From: an uncultured Eubacterium sp.
Lineage (GTDB): Bacteria; Bacillota; Clostridia; Lachnospirales; Lachnospiraceae
Direction: 5' to 3'
DNA: 63,051 nucleotides
Assembly (NCBI GenBank): GCA_904420085.1
Contig: CAJFUA010000023.1
Location: 1 to 63,051 of the forward strand
Below the pieces are notes generated by a model, which saw only the letters and a list, made by a program, of their open reading frames with translations, was not told the DNA's origin and did not search any database. The translations under genes and the position numbers were made by a program. Positions 44,110-53,677 of this stretch are shown piece after piece. Numbering within the stretch: the first letter of the stretch is position 1; the number at the start of each line of letters is the position of its first letter.

Positions 44110-45380
44110 TAAATCTCACCTGCCTTAATTATATAGCCGCCTGATGGGAGACTTCCGTCAGGATAATCCGAAAGTTCCGTTTTTCCTGAAATTGCTACGT
44201 TCTTTCCAATGGTAATGCCATCAGGAATAATGGAGTTCTCGCCGATAACTGCCAACTCGCAATTATAAACTTTTTTACTCAATTGACTTTCTGCATACTC
44301 ACCTACGCCGATGGTACAATTTTCCCCAACTTCAACGTTTTCAGCTATAATTGTATTATATATTTTTGTTCCATCTTTTATTTTGCAGCCCTGCATAATG
44401 ATGGAATCATGAATTTCCACATTTTCTCCAATGTCTACATTGGAACTGATAACGGAATTGTAAACAGTGCCGCGGATATCACAGCCTTCGCCCACAATAC
44501 TTCTTTCTATCTTTGCGTTCTCCGAAACATACTGTGGCGGAAGCGCATCATTTTTCGTATAAATTTTCCAAAATTCTTCATAGAGATTAAACTCAGGCAC
44601 AATATCAATCAGTTCCATATTTGCTTCCCAATATGACTTCAATGTACCTACGTCTTTCCAGTAACCTGTATACTCGTATGCATAAATCGGCTTTCCCTGT
44701 TCGTGTATATACGGAATCACGTGCATACCAAAATCACAATTCGGCTGGTCTTTTAATTTAATCAAAGCCTCTTTCAGTACCGGCCAGCTAAAGATATAAA
44801 TACCCATGGAAGCCAGATTACTCTTCGGCTGCTCCGGTTTCTCCTGAAACTCCATAATTTTGTGATTTTCGTCTGCTACAACCACACCGAATCTGCTGGC
44901 TTCCTCCATCGGCACCGGCATAACCGCAAGGGTTACGTCAGCGTTATTTGCCTTGTGATAATCCAGCATAATCTCATAGTCCATCTTATAGATATGGTCG
45001 CCGGACAATATCAGAACATAGTCCGGATTATAGGAATCCATGTAATCTAAATTTTGGAAAATGGCATTGGCCGTTCCCGTATACCACTCTGTGTTTTCGC
45101 TCTTCTCATATGGCGGAAGTACCGTGACTCCTCCAATATTCCGATCCAAATCCCACGGAATTCCTATCCCTATGTGAGCGTTCAGTTTTAAAGGCTGATA
45201 CTGGGTAAGTACGCCCACCGTATCTACGCCTGAATTAATACAGTTACTCAGTGGAAAATCAATAATTTTATATTTTCCCCCAAAAGCAACTGCCGGTTTT
45301 GCTACTTTTGCTGTCAGCACGCCGAGACGGCTTCCCTGTCCTCCTGCCAGCAACATAGCTATCATCTCTTTTTTAATCAT
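44109..45380 (-). CDS. glgC: Glucose-1-phosphate adenylyltransferase GlgC
   Basis: 423 aa from the ATG at 45380, which has AGGTGAGG upstream and matches the family start ([19 protein letters not shown]); a GTG three codons earlier is also open. [58 protein letters not shown] and FQEKPEQP are the complete catalytic set. A C-terminal beta-helix ([18 protein letters not shown]) follows. It makes ADP-glucose from ATP and glucose-1-phosphate, the first committed step of glycogen synthesis. First gene of the glgC-glgD-spoVG operon. Confidence 0.96.
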   Translation of the reverse strand: MIKKEMIAMLLAGGQGSRLGVLTAKVAKPAVAFGGKYKIIDFPLSNCINSGVDTVGVLTQYQPLKLNAHIGIGIPWDLDRNIGGVTVLPPYEKSENTEWYTGTANAIFQNLDYMDSYNPDYVLILSGDHIYKMDYEIMLDYHKANNADVTLAVMPVPMEEASRFGVVVADENHKIMEFQEKPEQPKSNLASMGIYIFSWPVLKEALIKLKDQPNCDFGMHVIPYIHEQGKPIYAYEYTGYWKDVGTLKSYWEANMELIDIVPEFNLYEEFWKIYTKNDALPPQYVSENAKIERSIVGEGCDIRGTVYNSVISSNVDIGENVEIHDSIIMQGCKIKDGTKIYNTIIAENVEVGENCTIGVGEYAESQLSKKVYNCELAVIGENSIIPDGITIGKNVAISGKTELSDYPDGSLPSGGYIIKAGEI

Positions 45381-45416
45381 GTCCCTCACCTCGCTGCTCT
45401 TAATATTAGTAATAAA

Positions 45417-45425
45417 ATTATAACA
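45417..45425 (-). promoter_or_regulatory. Extended -10 promoter for glgC-glgD-spoVG
   Basis: On the minus strand TGTTATAAT gives an extended -10 (TG-n-TATAAT). No clear -35 is seen. Just upstream, AATAAAA-gagg-TTTTATT (45440-45457 area) is a small inverted repeat that could be an operator. The rest of the roughly 350-bp region to murC is very AT-rich. Confidence 0.5.
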
Positions 45426-45637
45426 AAAAAACAGGTCTAATAAAAGAGGTTTTATTATTCTTAAAACATTTTTTTTATTTATTTTTTCTGTTTTTTATTA
45501 TTTAATTCGACATTCATTATGAAAATTGCACAAAAATTTTGTCATAATTTGTCACTTTTTAATTTTGTGATTTTTTTAACACATTTTTTTATCACAATCC
45601 GGACAGTTCCTTTTTCACCTTTTTACTATATTCATCC

Positions 45638-45666
45638 TTTAAAAATTTATGAAAAAAGTGTATAAT
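45638..45666 (+). promoter_or_regulatory. Promoter for murC
   Basis: TTTAAA (45638-45643), a 17-bp spacer and TATAAT (45661-45666), about 77 bp before the murC ATG. The leader contains a small ATTGC/GCAAT hairpin of unknown use. Confidence 0.55.
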
Positions 45667-45743
45667 AATTACAGTTTGATGCTGATTTCATTGCCTGTCT
45701 CAAAGCAATGTCGGCAACATTTTATTATTTAGGAGATTGATTT

Positions 45744-47126
45744 ATGTACAATTTAGATTTTGATACTCCGGCCAACCTGCATTTTACCGGAATTGGCGGT
45801 ATCAGTATGAGCGCCCTTGCAGAAATTATGCTCTCCAGAGGTTTTCAGGTATCCGGCTCTGATACGAAAGAATCCCGGATTACGGATCATTTGGAAACTC
45901 TGGGTGCAAAAATCTACTATCGGCAAACCGCAGAAAATATTACGGAAGACACGGATGTTCTAATTTATACAGCCGCCGTCAGACAGGATAATCCGGAACT
46001 GGAGAAGGCAAGAGAACTGGGTATCCCCCTTCTTACCAGAGCAGAGTTTTTAGGACAGATTATGCTGAACTATCCTACGGCAATCGGTGTGGCCGGTACC
46101 CACGGAAAGACCACTACCACTTCCATGCTGTCTCAGATTATGCTGGAAGCAGACACGGATCCTACCATATTAGTGGGCGGTATTATGCCGGCAATTCAGG
46201 GAAACACAAGGGTGGGCCATTCCGACAAACTGATTACGGAAGCCTGCGAATATACCAACAGTTTCCTTTCTTTTAAACCAAGTATCGGAATTATTTTAAA
46301 TGTTGCAGCGGATCATCTGGATTTCTTTAAGGATTTGGACGACATCCGGCACAGTTTCAGAAAATATGCGGAACTGATCCCGGAAGACGGCTGTCTCATT
46401 ATTAACAGTGATATTGACGATTTGGAATATTTTACCGAAGGACTGGCCTGCAGAGTAATCACCGTGGGTTCCGACCCTGATAAAAGCATGTACAGCCCCG
46501 GCAATATTCAATACGATCATCTGGCAAAAGGTTCCTATGATTTACTGATTAACGGAAAGAAATCTTTTCACGTCCGGTTAAACGTGACCGGAGAACATAA
46601 TATTTACAACTCTCTGGCCTCTATCGCTGCATCTCAGTTTATGGGAATCAGCGATAAGGATATCATTGCCGGACTTCTGGCATACGGCGGAACCGACAGA
46701 CGTTTCCAGTTTAAAGGAAAAGTGGGTGATGTTGCGATTATTGATGATTATGCACATCATCCCGATGAAATTACCGCCACTCTGAAGACAGCCAAACACT
46801 ATCCACACAATAAAACATGGGTGGTTTTTCAGCCTCATACCTATACCAGAACGAAAGCGCTGCTTCCTGAGTTTGCCAAAGCATTAAAAGATGTTGACAA
46901 CGTGATTCTTGCCGACATCTATGCTGCCAGAGAAAAAAATACCATTGGCATCAGTTCTAAGGATTTGTTAAATGAAATCAAAAAGCTTGATGGAAATGCA
47001 TTTTATTTTCCAAGCTTTAGCGAGATAGAAAATTTTTTATTAGAAAATTGTTCACCCGGTGATTTGTTAATAACAATGGGTGCCGGAGATGTTGTTAAAA
47101 TCGGTGAACATCTTCTTGGAAATTAA
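45744..47126 (+). CDS. murC: UDP-N-acetylmuramate--L-alanine ligase
   Basis: 460 aa. NLHFTGIGGISMSALAEIM, GSDTKESRITDHLE, AIGVAGTHGKTTTTSML (ATP loop), NVAADHLDFF, GEHNIYNSLASIA and DDYAHHPDEI are the full Mur ligase set, with HHPxE/xT typical of MurC. It adds L-alanine to UDP-MurNAc in the cytoplasm. It is a single gene with its own promoter and terminator. Confidence 0.97.
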   Translation: MYNLDFDTPANLHFTGIGGISMSALAEIMLSRGFQVSGSDTKESRITDHLETLGAKIYYRQTAENITEDTDVLIYTAAVRQDNPELEKARELGIPLLTRAEFLGQIMLNYPTAIGVAGTHGKTTTTSMLSQIMLEADTDPTILVGGIMPAIQGNTRVGHSDKLITEACEYTNSFLSFKPSIGIILNVAADHLDFFKDLDDIRHSFRKYAELIPEDGCLIINSDIDDLEYFTEGLACRVITVGSDPDKSMYSPGNIQYDHLAKGSYDLLINGKKSFHVRLNVTGEHNIYNSLASIAASQFMGISDKDIIAGLLAYGGTDRRFQFKGKVGDVAIIDDYAHHPDEITATLKTAKHYPHNKTWVVFQPHTYTRTKALLPEFAKALKDVDNVILADIYAAREKNTIGISSKDLLNEIKKLDGNAFYFPSFSEIENFLLENCSPGDLLITMGAGDVVKIGEHLLGN

Positions 47127-47138
47127 CTTATTAACATT

Positions 47139-47183
47139 CCACAAAATTTTGTTGATAACTTTCAATAAAGTTTTGTGGATTTT
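47139..47183 (+). terminator. Intrinsic terminator after murC
   Basis: CCACAAAATTT pairs with AAGTTTTGTGG and is followed by ATTTTT. The stem is AT-rich. The hairpin also contains DnaA-box-like words: TGTTGATAA at 47150-47158 and TGTGGATTT at 47174-47182. Confidence 0.6.
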
Positions 47184-47273
47184 TCGTTTACATAACACCT
47201 TTTTCTCCAAGTGGTTCCACTCCCTTGTAAAAAAGGCATATTCGACAGTTTTTGACAAAGACTGACGATGGGC

Positions 47274-47300
47274 TATTAACATTATTAACACTATTAACAT
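47274..47300 (+). repeat. Three tandem 9-bp repeats TATTAACA(T/C) ahead of the dnaD-like gene
   Basis: TATTAACAT, TATTAACAC and TATTAACAT follow one another without gaps. The sequence TATTAACATTCC also occurs at 47129-47140, next to the murC stop. TTATTAACA (at 47128 and 47282) matches 7 of 9 positions of the DnaA box TTATCCACA. The array lies 46 bp upstream of the dnaD promoter. Confidence 0.7.
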
Positions 47301-47345
47301 TCCTTTAATCTCTTTAAAAATGGGCATTTCACCCAATTTGTGACG

Positions 47346-47373
47346 TTGCATTTTTATCTTTTTATGCTATACT
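47346..47373 (+). promoter_or_regulatory. Promoter for the dnaD-dnaI-like operon
   Basis: TTGCAT (47346-47351), a 16-bp spacer and an extended -10 TGCTATACT ending at 47373, 65 bp before the ATG. Confidence 0.6.
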
Positions 47374-47438
47374 TTTCCATGCAAGTTTCAGTAGTCTCAC
47401 TGCTGATAAAAATGTTGTTTTAGAAGAGGGAAGCAGAT

Positions 47439-48566
47439 ATGTGCAAATTAGTTTTTGACAGAGGTAATTTTGCGGATTTTACCTCCGTTTCAAATGTTTT
47501 TATAGATGAATATATGCCAAAGGCAAACGGTGAATTTATCAAGATTTACCTTCTTTTACTGCGTCTTATGAACACGGGCTGTGATAACCTGTCCATCAGC
47601 ATGATTGCGGACAAGTTTAACATGTTAGAAAAAGACGTTATCCGCGGATTAAAGTTCTGGTCTGAGCTGAATCTGTTATCCCTGTCTATGGATGCTCAGG
47701 GCAGTATCAACAGCATCAAACTGGAATCTTTAAATACCAGCCAGTATGTTCTGAGAGATTTTTCCACAAAACCGGAGACGCTGGCTATGGCCGCCGGTGA
47801 GACTGCTCCCAGAGCCGTTCCTGCCGCTTCCGGCACAATTGTTCCTGCCAAAAAGAAGTATTCCGCAAAGGAGATTTCTTCTTTCTCCGACAATGAACAT
47901 TTTTCACAGCTTACCTTTTTGGCGCAGACCTATTTGGGCAAGACATTAAACACTTCTGAAATTAACAGTATTCTCTATATGCTGGACTGCTTAAAGTTAG
48001 ATACGGAGTTTATCGAGTACATTATGGAGACCTGTATTTCATCAGGACACAAGTCTTTATCTTACATAGAAAAACAGGCAGTGGATTATTTTAAAAAGGA
48101 CATACATACCATTGAAGGCGCAAAGGCAGATGCAAAACTGCATCAGGATATTTATAAAAGTATCTTTAAGATTTTCGGACTGAATTCCAAACCACCTGTA
48201 AAAAAGGAAATTTCCTATATTACCAAATGGACGGAGGACTTGGGCTTTTCAGATGATATCATATTGGAAGCATGTGAGCGGACCATGGAACATACCCACA
48301 CTGCCAGCTTCCCTTATGCAGATAAAATCCTTTTTGACTGGGCAGAAAACAAAGTAAACTCCATGGAAGACATTCATAAATTGGACAGGCTGCATACAGA
48401 AAATAATCAGAAAAAATACAGCGCCGGCACTCCAAAAAACGCCCGTCCTAAAAATGCAAAGTCCTTCGAGGAAAGAAATTATGACCATGCAAAATTGGAA
48501 GAACAGCTTCGTATCAGCCGTGATAAAAAATTTCGCGCAATTTTATCAGAAAATAAACCAAAATAA
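47439..48566 (+). CDS. DnaD domain-containing replication protein
   Basis: 375 aa. The N-terminal winged-helix region (FTSVSNVFIDEYMPKANGEFIKIYLLLLRL) and two later DnaB_2/DnaD-type helical domains (SEINSILYMLDCLKLDTEFIEYIM...SLSYIEKQAVDYFK; SYITKWTEDLGFSDDIILEACERTMEHTH) identify the family. YIxKWxxxLGF-type words are typical of the second domain. A Pro/Ala linker near 115-140 joins them. The C-terminus is basic. DnaD acts in primosome assembly at the origin or stalled forks. It is followed 22 bp later by the helicase-loader-like gene, supporting a joint role. Confidence 0.92.
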   Translation: MCKLVFDRGNFADFTSVSNVFIDEYMPKANGEFIKIYLLLLRLMNTGCDNLSISMIADKFNMLEKDVIRGLKFWSELNLLSLSMDAQGSINSIKLESLNTSQYVLRDFSTKPETLAMAAGETAPRAVPAASGTIVPAKKKYSAKEISSFSDNEHFSQLTFLAQTYLGKTLNTSEINSILYMLDCLKLDTEFIEYIMETCISSGHKSLSYIEKQAVDYFKKDIHTIEGAKADAKLHQDIYKSIFKIFGLNSKPPVKKEISYITKWTEDLGFSDDIILEACERTMEHTHTASFPYADKILFDWAENKVNSMEDIHKLDRLHTENNQKKYSAGTPKNARPKNAKSFEERNYDHAKLEEQLRISRDKKFRAILSENKPK

Positions 48567-48588
48567 TCTTAAATGAACGGAGAGCCAA

Positions 48589-49581
48589 ATGGGATTAACC
48601 AGAGAACAATTTGACATTATCTACAATAAATATAATGATAAACGTTTAAATAACAGTCTCAGACAAAAAAACAGACTTCAGGAGGTTTATGAAAAGATTC
48701 CTGAAATCAAAGAATGTGATTTAAAAATCAGTTCTTTAGGCATCAATGCTGCCAGGGCCGCTTTGGACGGAGATACTTCCCTGAAAGACCGGCTGAAAGA
48801 TGACATTGCTCCTATCAGTGAGCGGAAGAAAGCCCTTCTGCTGGCAGGCGGCTACAGCATGGATTACCTTGACCCGATTTACGACTGCGCATTCTGTCAG
48901 GATACCGGATTTATTGACGGAAAACCCTGCGAATGCCTGCAGCGGGAAATTACCCACTCATTATACACTTCCCCGGAATTGGAGGAGGTTTTACAGCGGG
49001 AGAATTTTGACACATTTAATTTTGATTATTATTCAGACAGTTATATTGACCGGGTTTCAGGCACCTCTGCTTTGGACAATATTGAAACTGTGGTTGATTA
49101 CTGTCAATATTATATAAAACAGTTCGAGAGAAAGCCGGGCAACCTGTTGTTTCATGGTAAGGCAGGATGTGGAAAAACCTTTCTCATTAACTGTATCGCA
49201 AAAGAATTAATCGAACAGTCCTACACGGTTCTGTATTTGTCGGCAGTATCGTTTTTTGACCTGTTGTCCAATCTCACATTTAACAAAAACCAGGCTGCCG
49301 CCCTTGGACAGATTACCATGCATGAGCTGCTGCAGTGCGATTTGTTAATCATCGATGATTTAGGCAGTGAGATGGCAAACTCCTTCACGGACTCCGCACT
49401 GTTCGATTGCTTAAACGACCGACTTATACATCAGAAATCTACCATTATTTCAACCAATTTATCATTGGATGATTTAAAGAAATCCTATTCCGAGAGAATT
49501 TATTCCAGAGTTCTTGGCGAATATACTATTTTTAAGATTTTTGGTGATGATATAAGGATAAAAAAACAAATTTCTAATTAA
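48589..49581 (+). CDS. DnaC/DnaI-like helicase loader ATPase
   Basis: 330 aa. Residues near 104-120 hold a zinc motif (CAFCQDTGFIDGKPCEC) as in DnaI-like loaders. The AAA+ domain has LLFHGKAGCGKTFLINCIA (Walker A, about 185-203), LLIIDDLGSEMAN (Walker B) and IISTNLSLDDL (sensor 1), then YSERIYSRVLGEY (box VII/arginine). It should load the replicative helicase, with the DnaD-like neighbour as partner. A strong overall match to primosomal DnaI-type proteins. Confidence 0.92.
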   Translation: MGLTREQFDIIYNKYNDKRLNNSLRQKNRLQEVYEKIPEIKECDLKISSLGINAARAALDGDTSLKDRLKDDIAPISERKKALLLAGGYSMDYLDPIYDCAFCQDTGFIDGKPCECLQREITHSLYTSPELEEVLQRENFDTFNFDYYSDSYIDRVSGTSALDNIETVVDYCQYYIKQFERKPGNLLFHGKAGCGKTFLINCIAKELIEQSYTVLYLSAVSFFDLLSNLTFNKNQAAALGQITMHELLQCDLLIIDDLGSEMANSFTDSALFDCLNDRLIHQKSTIISTNLSLDDLKKSYSERIYSRVLGEYTIFKIFGDDIRIKKQISN

Positions 49582-49610
49582 CACTTTTTTACACATGGAG
49601 GAAAAAACGA

Positions 49611-50780
49611 ATGGCTATCGAAAAATTCATTGAATCAATTCCTGTCGGACCACTGGCGATTGTGGCATTATCCGGAAGCAAGGCTTTGGGAGAAACTGTG
49701 GACGCATACATTTCTGACTGGAGAAGCGAAAGAATTGAGGCAAAAGAATCACCTATTACTTTCAAGGGATATGTGAAGGATTCCTATCTGTTAGATGTCA
49801 GCACGCCCCGTTTTGGTACCGGAGAGGCGAAATGTACACTGAAAGATACAGTCCGGGGAACGGACCTTTACATCATTGATGATGTGACCAACTACAGCGT
49901 GGAATACACGGTGTGCGGTCACAAAAACCATATGTCCCCTGACGACCACTACGCAGATATTAAGAGAGTGATTGCCGCCGCATCAGGCAAGGCGAGAAAA
50001 ATTACTGTGATTATGCCTTTCCTATACGAGAGCAGACAACACAGACGATCTTCCAGAGAATCCATGGACTGCGCCGTTATGCTTCAGGAACTGGTGAATA
50101 TGGGCGTGGATAATATTCTTACCTTTGATGCTCATGACCCTAGAGTCAACAATGCGATTCCTATCAGCGGTTTTGAATCCATTATGCCGACTTATCAGTA
50201 TATTAAAAATCTTTTAAAGAATGTTGACGATTTGATTTTAGATGATGACCATCTGATGGTAATCAGTCCGGATGAGGGCGCTATGGGAAGGGTTGTGTAT
50301 TTTGCAAACGTGCTTGGTATCAATATGGGTATGTTCTACAAACGACGTGATTATACACAGATTGTAGACGGAAGAAACCCGATTGTGGCTCATGAATATT
50401 TAGGTGAATCTGTAGAAGGTAAAGACGTGTTAATTATTGATGATATGATTTCATCCGGAGACAGCATGTTAGATGTTGCAATGCAGTTGAAAAAACGTAA
50501 AGCCAAAAGAGTATTTGTGGCTTCCACATTTGGTCTTTTCACAAACGGCTTGGAAAAATTTGATAAGGCTTATGAGGAAGGACTTATCTACCGTGTCATG
50601 ACCACCAACTGTATCTATCAAACGCCGGAACTTCTCTCCAGAGAATGGTATATCAACGTAGATGTTGCAAAATATACAGCATTATTCATCGACAGATTAA
50701 ATCATGATTCTTCAATCAGTGATTTATTAAACCCATATGATAGAATACAGAAACGTGTAAATGCATATAAGAATAGATAA
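49611..50780 (+). CDS. prs: Ribose-phosphate pyrophosphokinase, long clostridial form
   Basis: 389 aa, about 70 longer than classic Prs. YESRQHRRSSRESMDCAVML, TFDAHDPRVNNAIP, VISPDEGAMGRVVYFAN and the PRPP loop VLIIDDMISSGDSM are the active-site elements. The usual flexible loop is altered (HRRSSRES). It makes PRPP from ribose-5-phosphate and ATP for nucleotide, His and Trp synthesis. GGAGG lies 9 nt before the ATG, and it is 29 bp behind the loader gene, so it may be co-transcribed with it. No terminator was recognised after it. Confidence 0.93.
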   Translation: MAIEKFIESIPVGPLAIVALSGSKALGETVDAYISDWRSERIEAKESPITFKGYVKDSYLLDVSTPRFGTGEAKCTLKDTVRGTDLYIIDDVTNYSVEYTVCGHKNHMSPDDHYADIKRVIAAASGKARKITVIMPFLYESRQHRRSSRESMDCAVMLQELVNMGVDNILTFDAHDPRVNNAIPISGFESIMPTYQYIKNLLKNVDDLILDDDHLMVISPDEGAMGRVVYFANVLGINMGMFYKRRDYTQIVDGRNPIVAHEYLGESVEGKDVLIIDDMISSGDSMLDVAMQLKKRKAKRVFVASTFGLFTNGLEKFDKAYEEGLIYRVMTTNCIYQTPELLSREWYINVDVAKYTALFIDRLNHDSSISDLLNPYDRIQKRVNAYKNR

Positions 50781-50830
50781 CGAAACAAATACAAACTCAG
50801 TTTTAATTCTTTAGGGATAAAGATATCTGG

Positions 50831-50839
50831 TGATATAAT
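50831..50839 (+). promoter_or_regulatory. Extended -10 promoter for the Crp/Fnr regulator
   Basis: TGATATAAT (TG-n-TATAAT) about 58 bp before the ATG at 50898, with a weak TTTAGG 18 bp upstream of the TATAAT. Confidence 0.5.
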
Positions 50840-50897
50840 ATTATTACAACGAATGCCACTATGAAATTTTATATCCAAAATAAATATATCCTCAGCT

Positions 50898-51572
50898 TTG
50901 ACAGGAGAATTCACAATGGAACTTTCAGATTTCCTTCCCATTTGGGAGAAATTAACCGATGAACAACAGAAAAATATTTCTAATTCCACTGTAAAACGTA
51001 AATTTTATAAAGGTGAAATCTTGCATAACGGTTCATCAGACTGTACGGGACTGATAATTGTGATGTCTGGTCAACTTCGTGCTTTTACTCTTTCCAAGGA
51101 TGGCAGGGAGATTACTTTATACCGCCTTTTTGATTGTGACATTTGTCTTTTTTCTGCATCATGCATATGGAACAGCATTCAATTTGACATCACAATTACC
51201 GCGCAACAAGATACCGAAGTTTTACTCATTCCCGCGGAAATGTATAAAAGCATTATGCAAGTTTCAGCTCCCCTTGCCAATTATACCAATGAGGTTATGG
51301 CTGATCGCTTTTCAGATGTTATGTGGCTGATTGACCAAGTAATGTGGAAAAGTTTTGATAAAAGACTGGCACAATTTCTATTGAATGAAATAAATATTGA
51401 AGGCACAAGTACATTACATATTACCCACGAAACCATCGGTAACCATTTGGGCAATCCCCGTGAAGTAGTAACACGAATGCTGAAATACTTTGTGAATGAG
51501 GGCTTAGTTCAACTCTCCCGTGGAACCATTGAAATATTAAATGCCAAAGGGCTTGAAAAAATATTAAGATAA
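50898..51572 (+). CDS. Crp/Fnr family transcriptional regulator with cysteine cluster
   Basis: 224 aa. Residues about 10-125 are a cyclic-nucleotide-binding-type beta roll (FYKGEILHNGSSDCTGLIIVMSGQLRAF). The C-terminus is a Crp-type winged helix (HITHETIGNHLGNPREVVTRMLKYFVNEGLV). The effector pocket lacks the cAMP phosphate-binding arginine pattern. Instead there are cysteines at 43, 74, 77 and 83 (FDCDICLFSASC), suggesting a thiol or metal sensor. It is convergent with the trx/CoA-disulfide-reductase operon. That operon's promoter has a TGTGA-TCACA palindrome at a class II activator position (53705-53719), so this is the likely target. Confidence 0.85.
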   Translation: MTGEFTMELSDFLPIWEKLTDEQQKNISNSTVKRKFYKGEILHNGSSDCTGLIIVMSGQLRAFTLSKDGREITLYRLFDCDICLFSASCIWNSIQFDITITAQQDTEVLLIPAEMYKSIMQVSAPLANYTNEVMADRFSDVMWLIDQVMWKSFDKRLAQFLLNEINIEGTSTLHITHETIGNHLGNPREVVTRMLKYFVNEGLVQLSRGTIEILNAKGLEKILR

Positions 51573-51576
51573 CTAA

Positions 51577-51612
51577 AAACAGCTACTTCACACTTTCGTG
51601 AAATAGCTGTTT
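51577..51612. terminator. Bidirectional terminator between the Crp/Fnr regulator and the oxidoreductase
   Basis: AAACAGCTACTTCAC pairs with GTGAAATAGCTGTTT (one mismatch) around a 6-nt loop, with A- and T-rich flanks. It separates two convergent genes. Confidence 0.85.
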
Positions 51613-51615
51613 CTT

Positions 51616-53307
51616 TTAGTTATCCATTCCACAAGGAGTAGATTGTTCTATTAAGAAACTGTCGTTTTTTACAGTATCATAAAACCGAAAACCACCTGCA
51701 AAATTATACACATCAAAACCATTTCCCATAAGTATACAACTTGCAATATAACTTCTTAAACCACTTTGGCAGATAACATAAACAGACTTCATTTTATCAA
51801 GCTCACCCAAGCGTTCACGCAATTCATCAAGAGGAATGTTGATAAACCCCTTAATATGTCGATAATTGTATTCATCTGACGTTCTCGTGTCTAGTAATAT
51901 GACACTTCCATCCCCAGGTAGCTTGTAGACATCCTCATAATACCACTGCTTTACCATACCGTTTTTGATATTTTCTATCATAAATCCCACCATATTTACA
52001 GGATCTTTTGCTGAAGAATAAGGCGGTGCATAAGCAAGGTCGATTTCTGCAAGTTGATAGGATTTCATTCCTGCCCGAATTGCTGTTGCCAACACATCAA
52101 TGCGTTTATCAACGCCTTCAAATCCAATCATTTGAGCACCTAAAAGACGATATGTTTCCTTTTCAAAAAGTACCTTCATCATCATTATCTTGCCTCCAGG
52201 ATAATACTCTGCATGGCTCATAGGAGATAAAATAACCTTGTCACAATCTATTTCCAAATCCTTTGCTATCCGCTCATTAATTCCGGTAGAAGCTGCAGTC
52301 AAGTCAAACACCTTAATAACAGTACTTGCTTGGCTGCCACTGAATTTATGATCTACACCACAAATATTATCAGCCGCTATACGCCCTTGTTTATTGGCTG
52401 GACCAGCAAGAGAAATAAGTGCATCCGCACCGGTTACAAAATGCTTTACTTGCACTGCATCTCCCACAGCATAAATATCAGGAATAGAAGTTTCCATTCG
52501 CTGGTTTACAATTATGCTGTCCTTAATGCCAAGCTTTAATCCCGCGTTTTTTACAAATGCAGTGTCAGGTACAACCCCAATTGCAAGAATAACCATATCA
52601 GCCTGTAGAGCCATAGCATTTTGTAGTAAAACTTCCATACTGTCTTTTTTTTCATATACATCTTCAACCAAATGACCCAGCAAAAGTTTTACACCCTTCT
52701 TTCGCACCCGTGCGTGAATAAACGCCGCCATATCGCTATCAAAAGGTGCCATAAGTTGTGGCAGACTTTCCACGATAGTGACATTCATCCCAAGTTCCCT
52801 TAAATTTTCTGCCATCTCAAGTCCGATGAATCCACCTCCCACAATAATGACTGATTTAGGTTGATTTTTATGTATATACTCTTTCATTTTTAGTGTATCC
52901 TCCACAGTACGAAGCGTAAACAGCTTTTCACTGTTGCTCCCTTTAAAAGGTAGTTTCACAGGCTTAGCACCGGACGAAAGCAATAATTTATCATAACTTT
53001 CTTCAAACTCAACACCAGTTTCAAGATTTTTCACTAAAACGGTTTTCGTGTGGGGAAAAATAGCAGTTACTTCATGATGTATCTTAATTTTTACTTGAAA
53101 ACGCCTATAAAAATTTTCGGGTGTTTGCAGAGTCAAATGCTGTTTATCAGAAATAACACCACCAATGTAATAGGGCAAACCACAGTTGGCATAGGAGATA
53201 AAACCTGATTTCTCAAAGACAGTAATATCGGCTTGTTCATCTAGTCTGCGAATTCTTGCCGCGGCAGTTGCTCCACCTGCAACACCTCCTACAATAACTA
53301 CTTTCAT
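51616..53307 (-). CDS. CoA-disulfide reductase / persulfide reductase with C-terminal rhodanese domain
   Basis: 563 aa. The FAD domain begins KVVIVGGVAGGATAAARIRR and has the active-site Cys42 in ISYANCGLPYYIGG. The NAD-binding motif is IIVGGGFIGLEMAENL; IPDIYAVGDAVQV is the second FAD motif. The dimerisation domain (STVIKVFDLTAASTGI) has YPGGKIMMMKV. Residues about 455-550 are a rhodanese domain with the Cys loop CQSGLRSY. This fusion (CoADR-RHD/Npsr type) reduces CoA-persulfides or disulfides with NAD(P)H. The end TPCGMDN holds one more Cys. It is 22 bp downstream of the thioredoxin gene and co-transcribed. Confidence 0.92.
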   Translation of the reverse strand: MKVVIVGGVAGGATAAARIRRLDEQADITVFEKSGFISYANCGLPYYIGGVISDKQHLTLQTPENFYRRFQVKIKIHHEVTAIFPHTKTVLVKNLETGVEFEESYDKLLLSSGAKPVKLPFKGSNSEKLFTLRTVEDTLKMKEYIHKNQPKSVIIVGGGFIGLEMAENLRELGMNVTIVESLPQLMAPFDSDMAAFIHARVRKKGVKLLLGHLVEDVYEKKDSMEVLLQNAMALQADMVILAIGVVPDTAFVKNAGLKLGIKDSIIVNQRMETSIPDIYAVGDAVQVKHFVTGADALISLAGPANKQGRIAADNICGVDHKFSGSQASTVIKVFDLTAASTGINERIAKDLEIDCDKVILSPMSHAEYYPGGKIMMMKVLFEKETYRLLGAQMIGFEGVDKRIDVLATAIRAGMKSYQLAEIDLAYAPPYSSAKDPVNMVGFMIENIKNGMVKQWYYEDVYKLPGDGSVILLDTRTSDEYNYRHIKGFINIPLDELRERLGELDKMKSVYVICQSGLRSYIASCILMGNGFDVYNFAGGFRFYDTVKNDSFLIEQSTPCGMDN

Positions 53308-53329
53308 TTATCTTACCGCCTTTCCTTTG

Positions 53330-53644
53330 TCATTTATCTGACAACATTTCAAGAATTTGCTCCTTTGTTTTTGCACCTACTGACTGATTTACAATTTTTC
53401 TGTCTTTTAACACAACCAATGTTGGTATACTCATCACACGAAACTGCTGCGCTAATTCCGGCTGATTATCAACATTGATTTTGCCAACCTTAATATCGGA
53501 ACGCTCCGAAGCAATTTCGTCTACAATAGGGGTGACCATTCTACAAGGTCCACACCAATCAGCATAGAAATCCAGAAGCACAGGCTTCTCTGAATTAGTA
53601 ACTTCACTCATAAAATTTTCTCTGGTTATTTGAACTACGACCAT
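53330..53644 (-). CDS. trxA: Thioredoxin
   Basis: 104 aa, usual length. VLLDFYADWCGPCRMVTP holds the active CGPC (Cys31, Cys34), and RVMSIPTLVVLKDRK has the cis-Pro. It reduces protein disulfides and persulfides and could supply electrons to, or remove sulfur from, the oxidoreductase encoded next. AAGGAGG precedes the ATG. Confidence 0.97.
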   Translation of the reverse strand: MVVVQITRENFMSEVTNSEKPVLLDFYADWCGPCRMVTPIVDEIASERSDIKVGKINVDNQPELAQQFRVMSIPTLVVLKDRKIVNQSVGAKTKEQILEMLSDK

Positions 53645-53677
53645 TTTTTAGTCCTCCTTGTCATTAATTATGGCTTT

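Noticed and set aside
47128-47300. Chromosomal origin of replication
   Set aside because: The boxes are few and imperfect, and dnaA, dnaN and the usual origin genes are absent.
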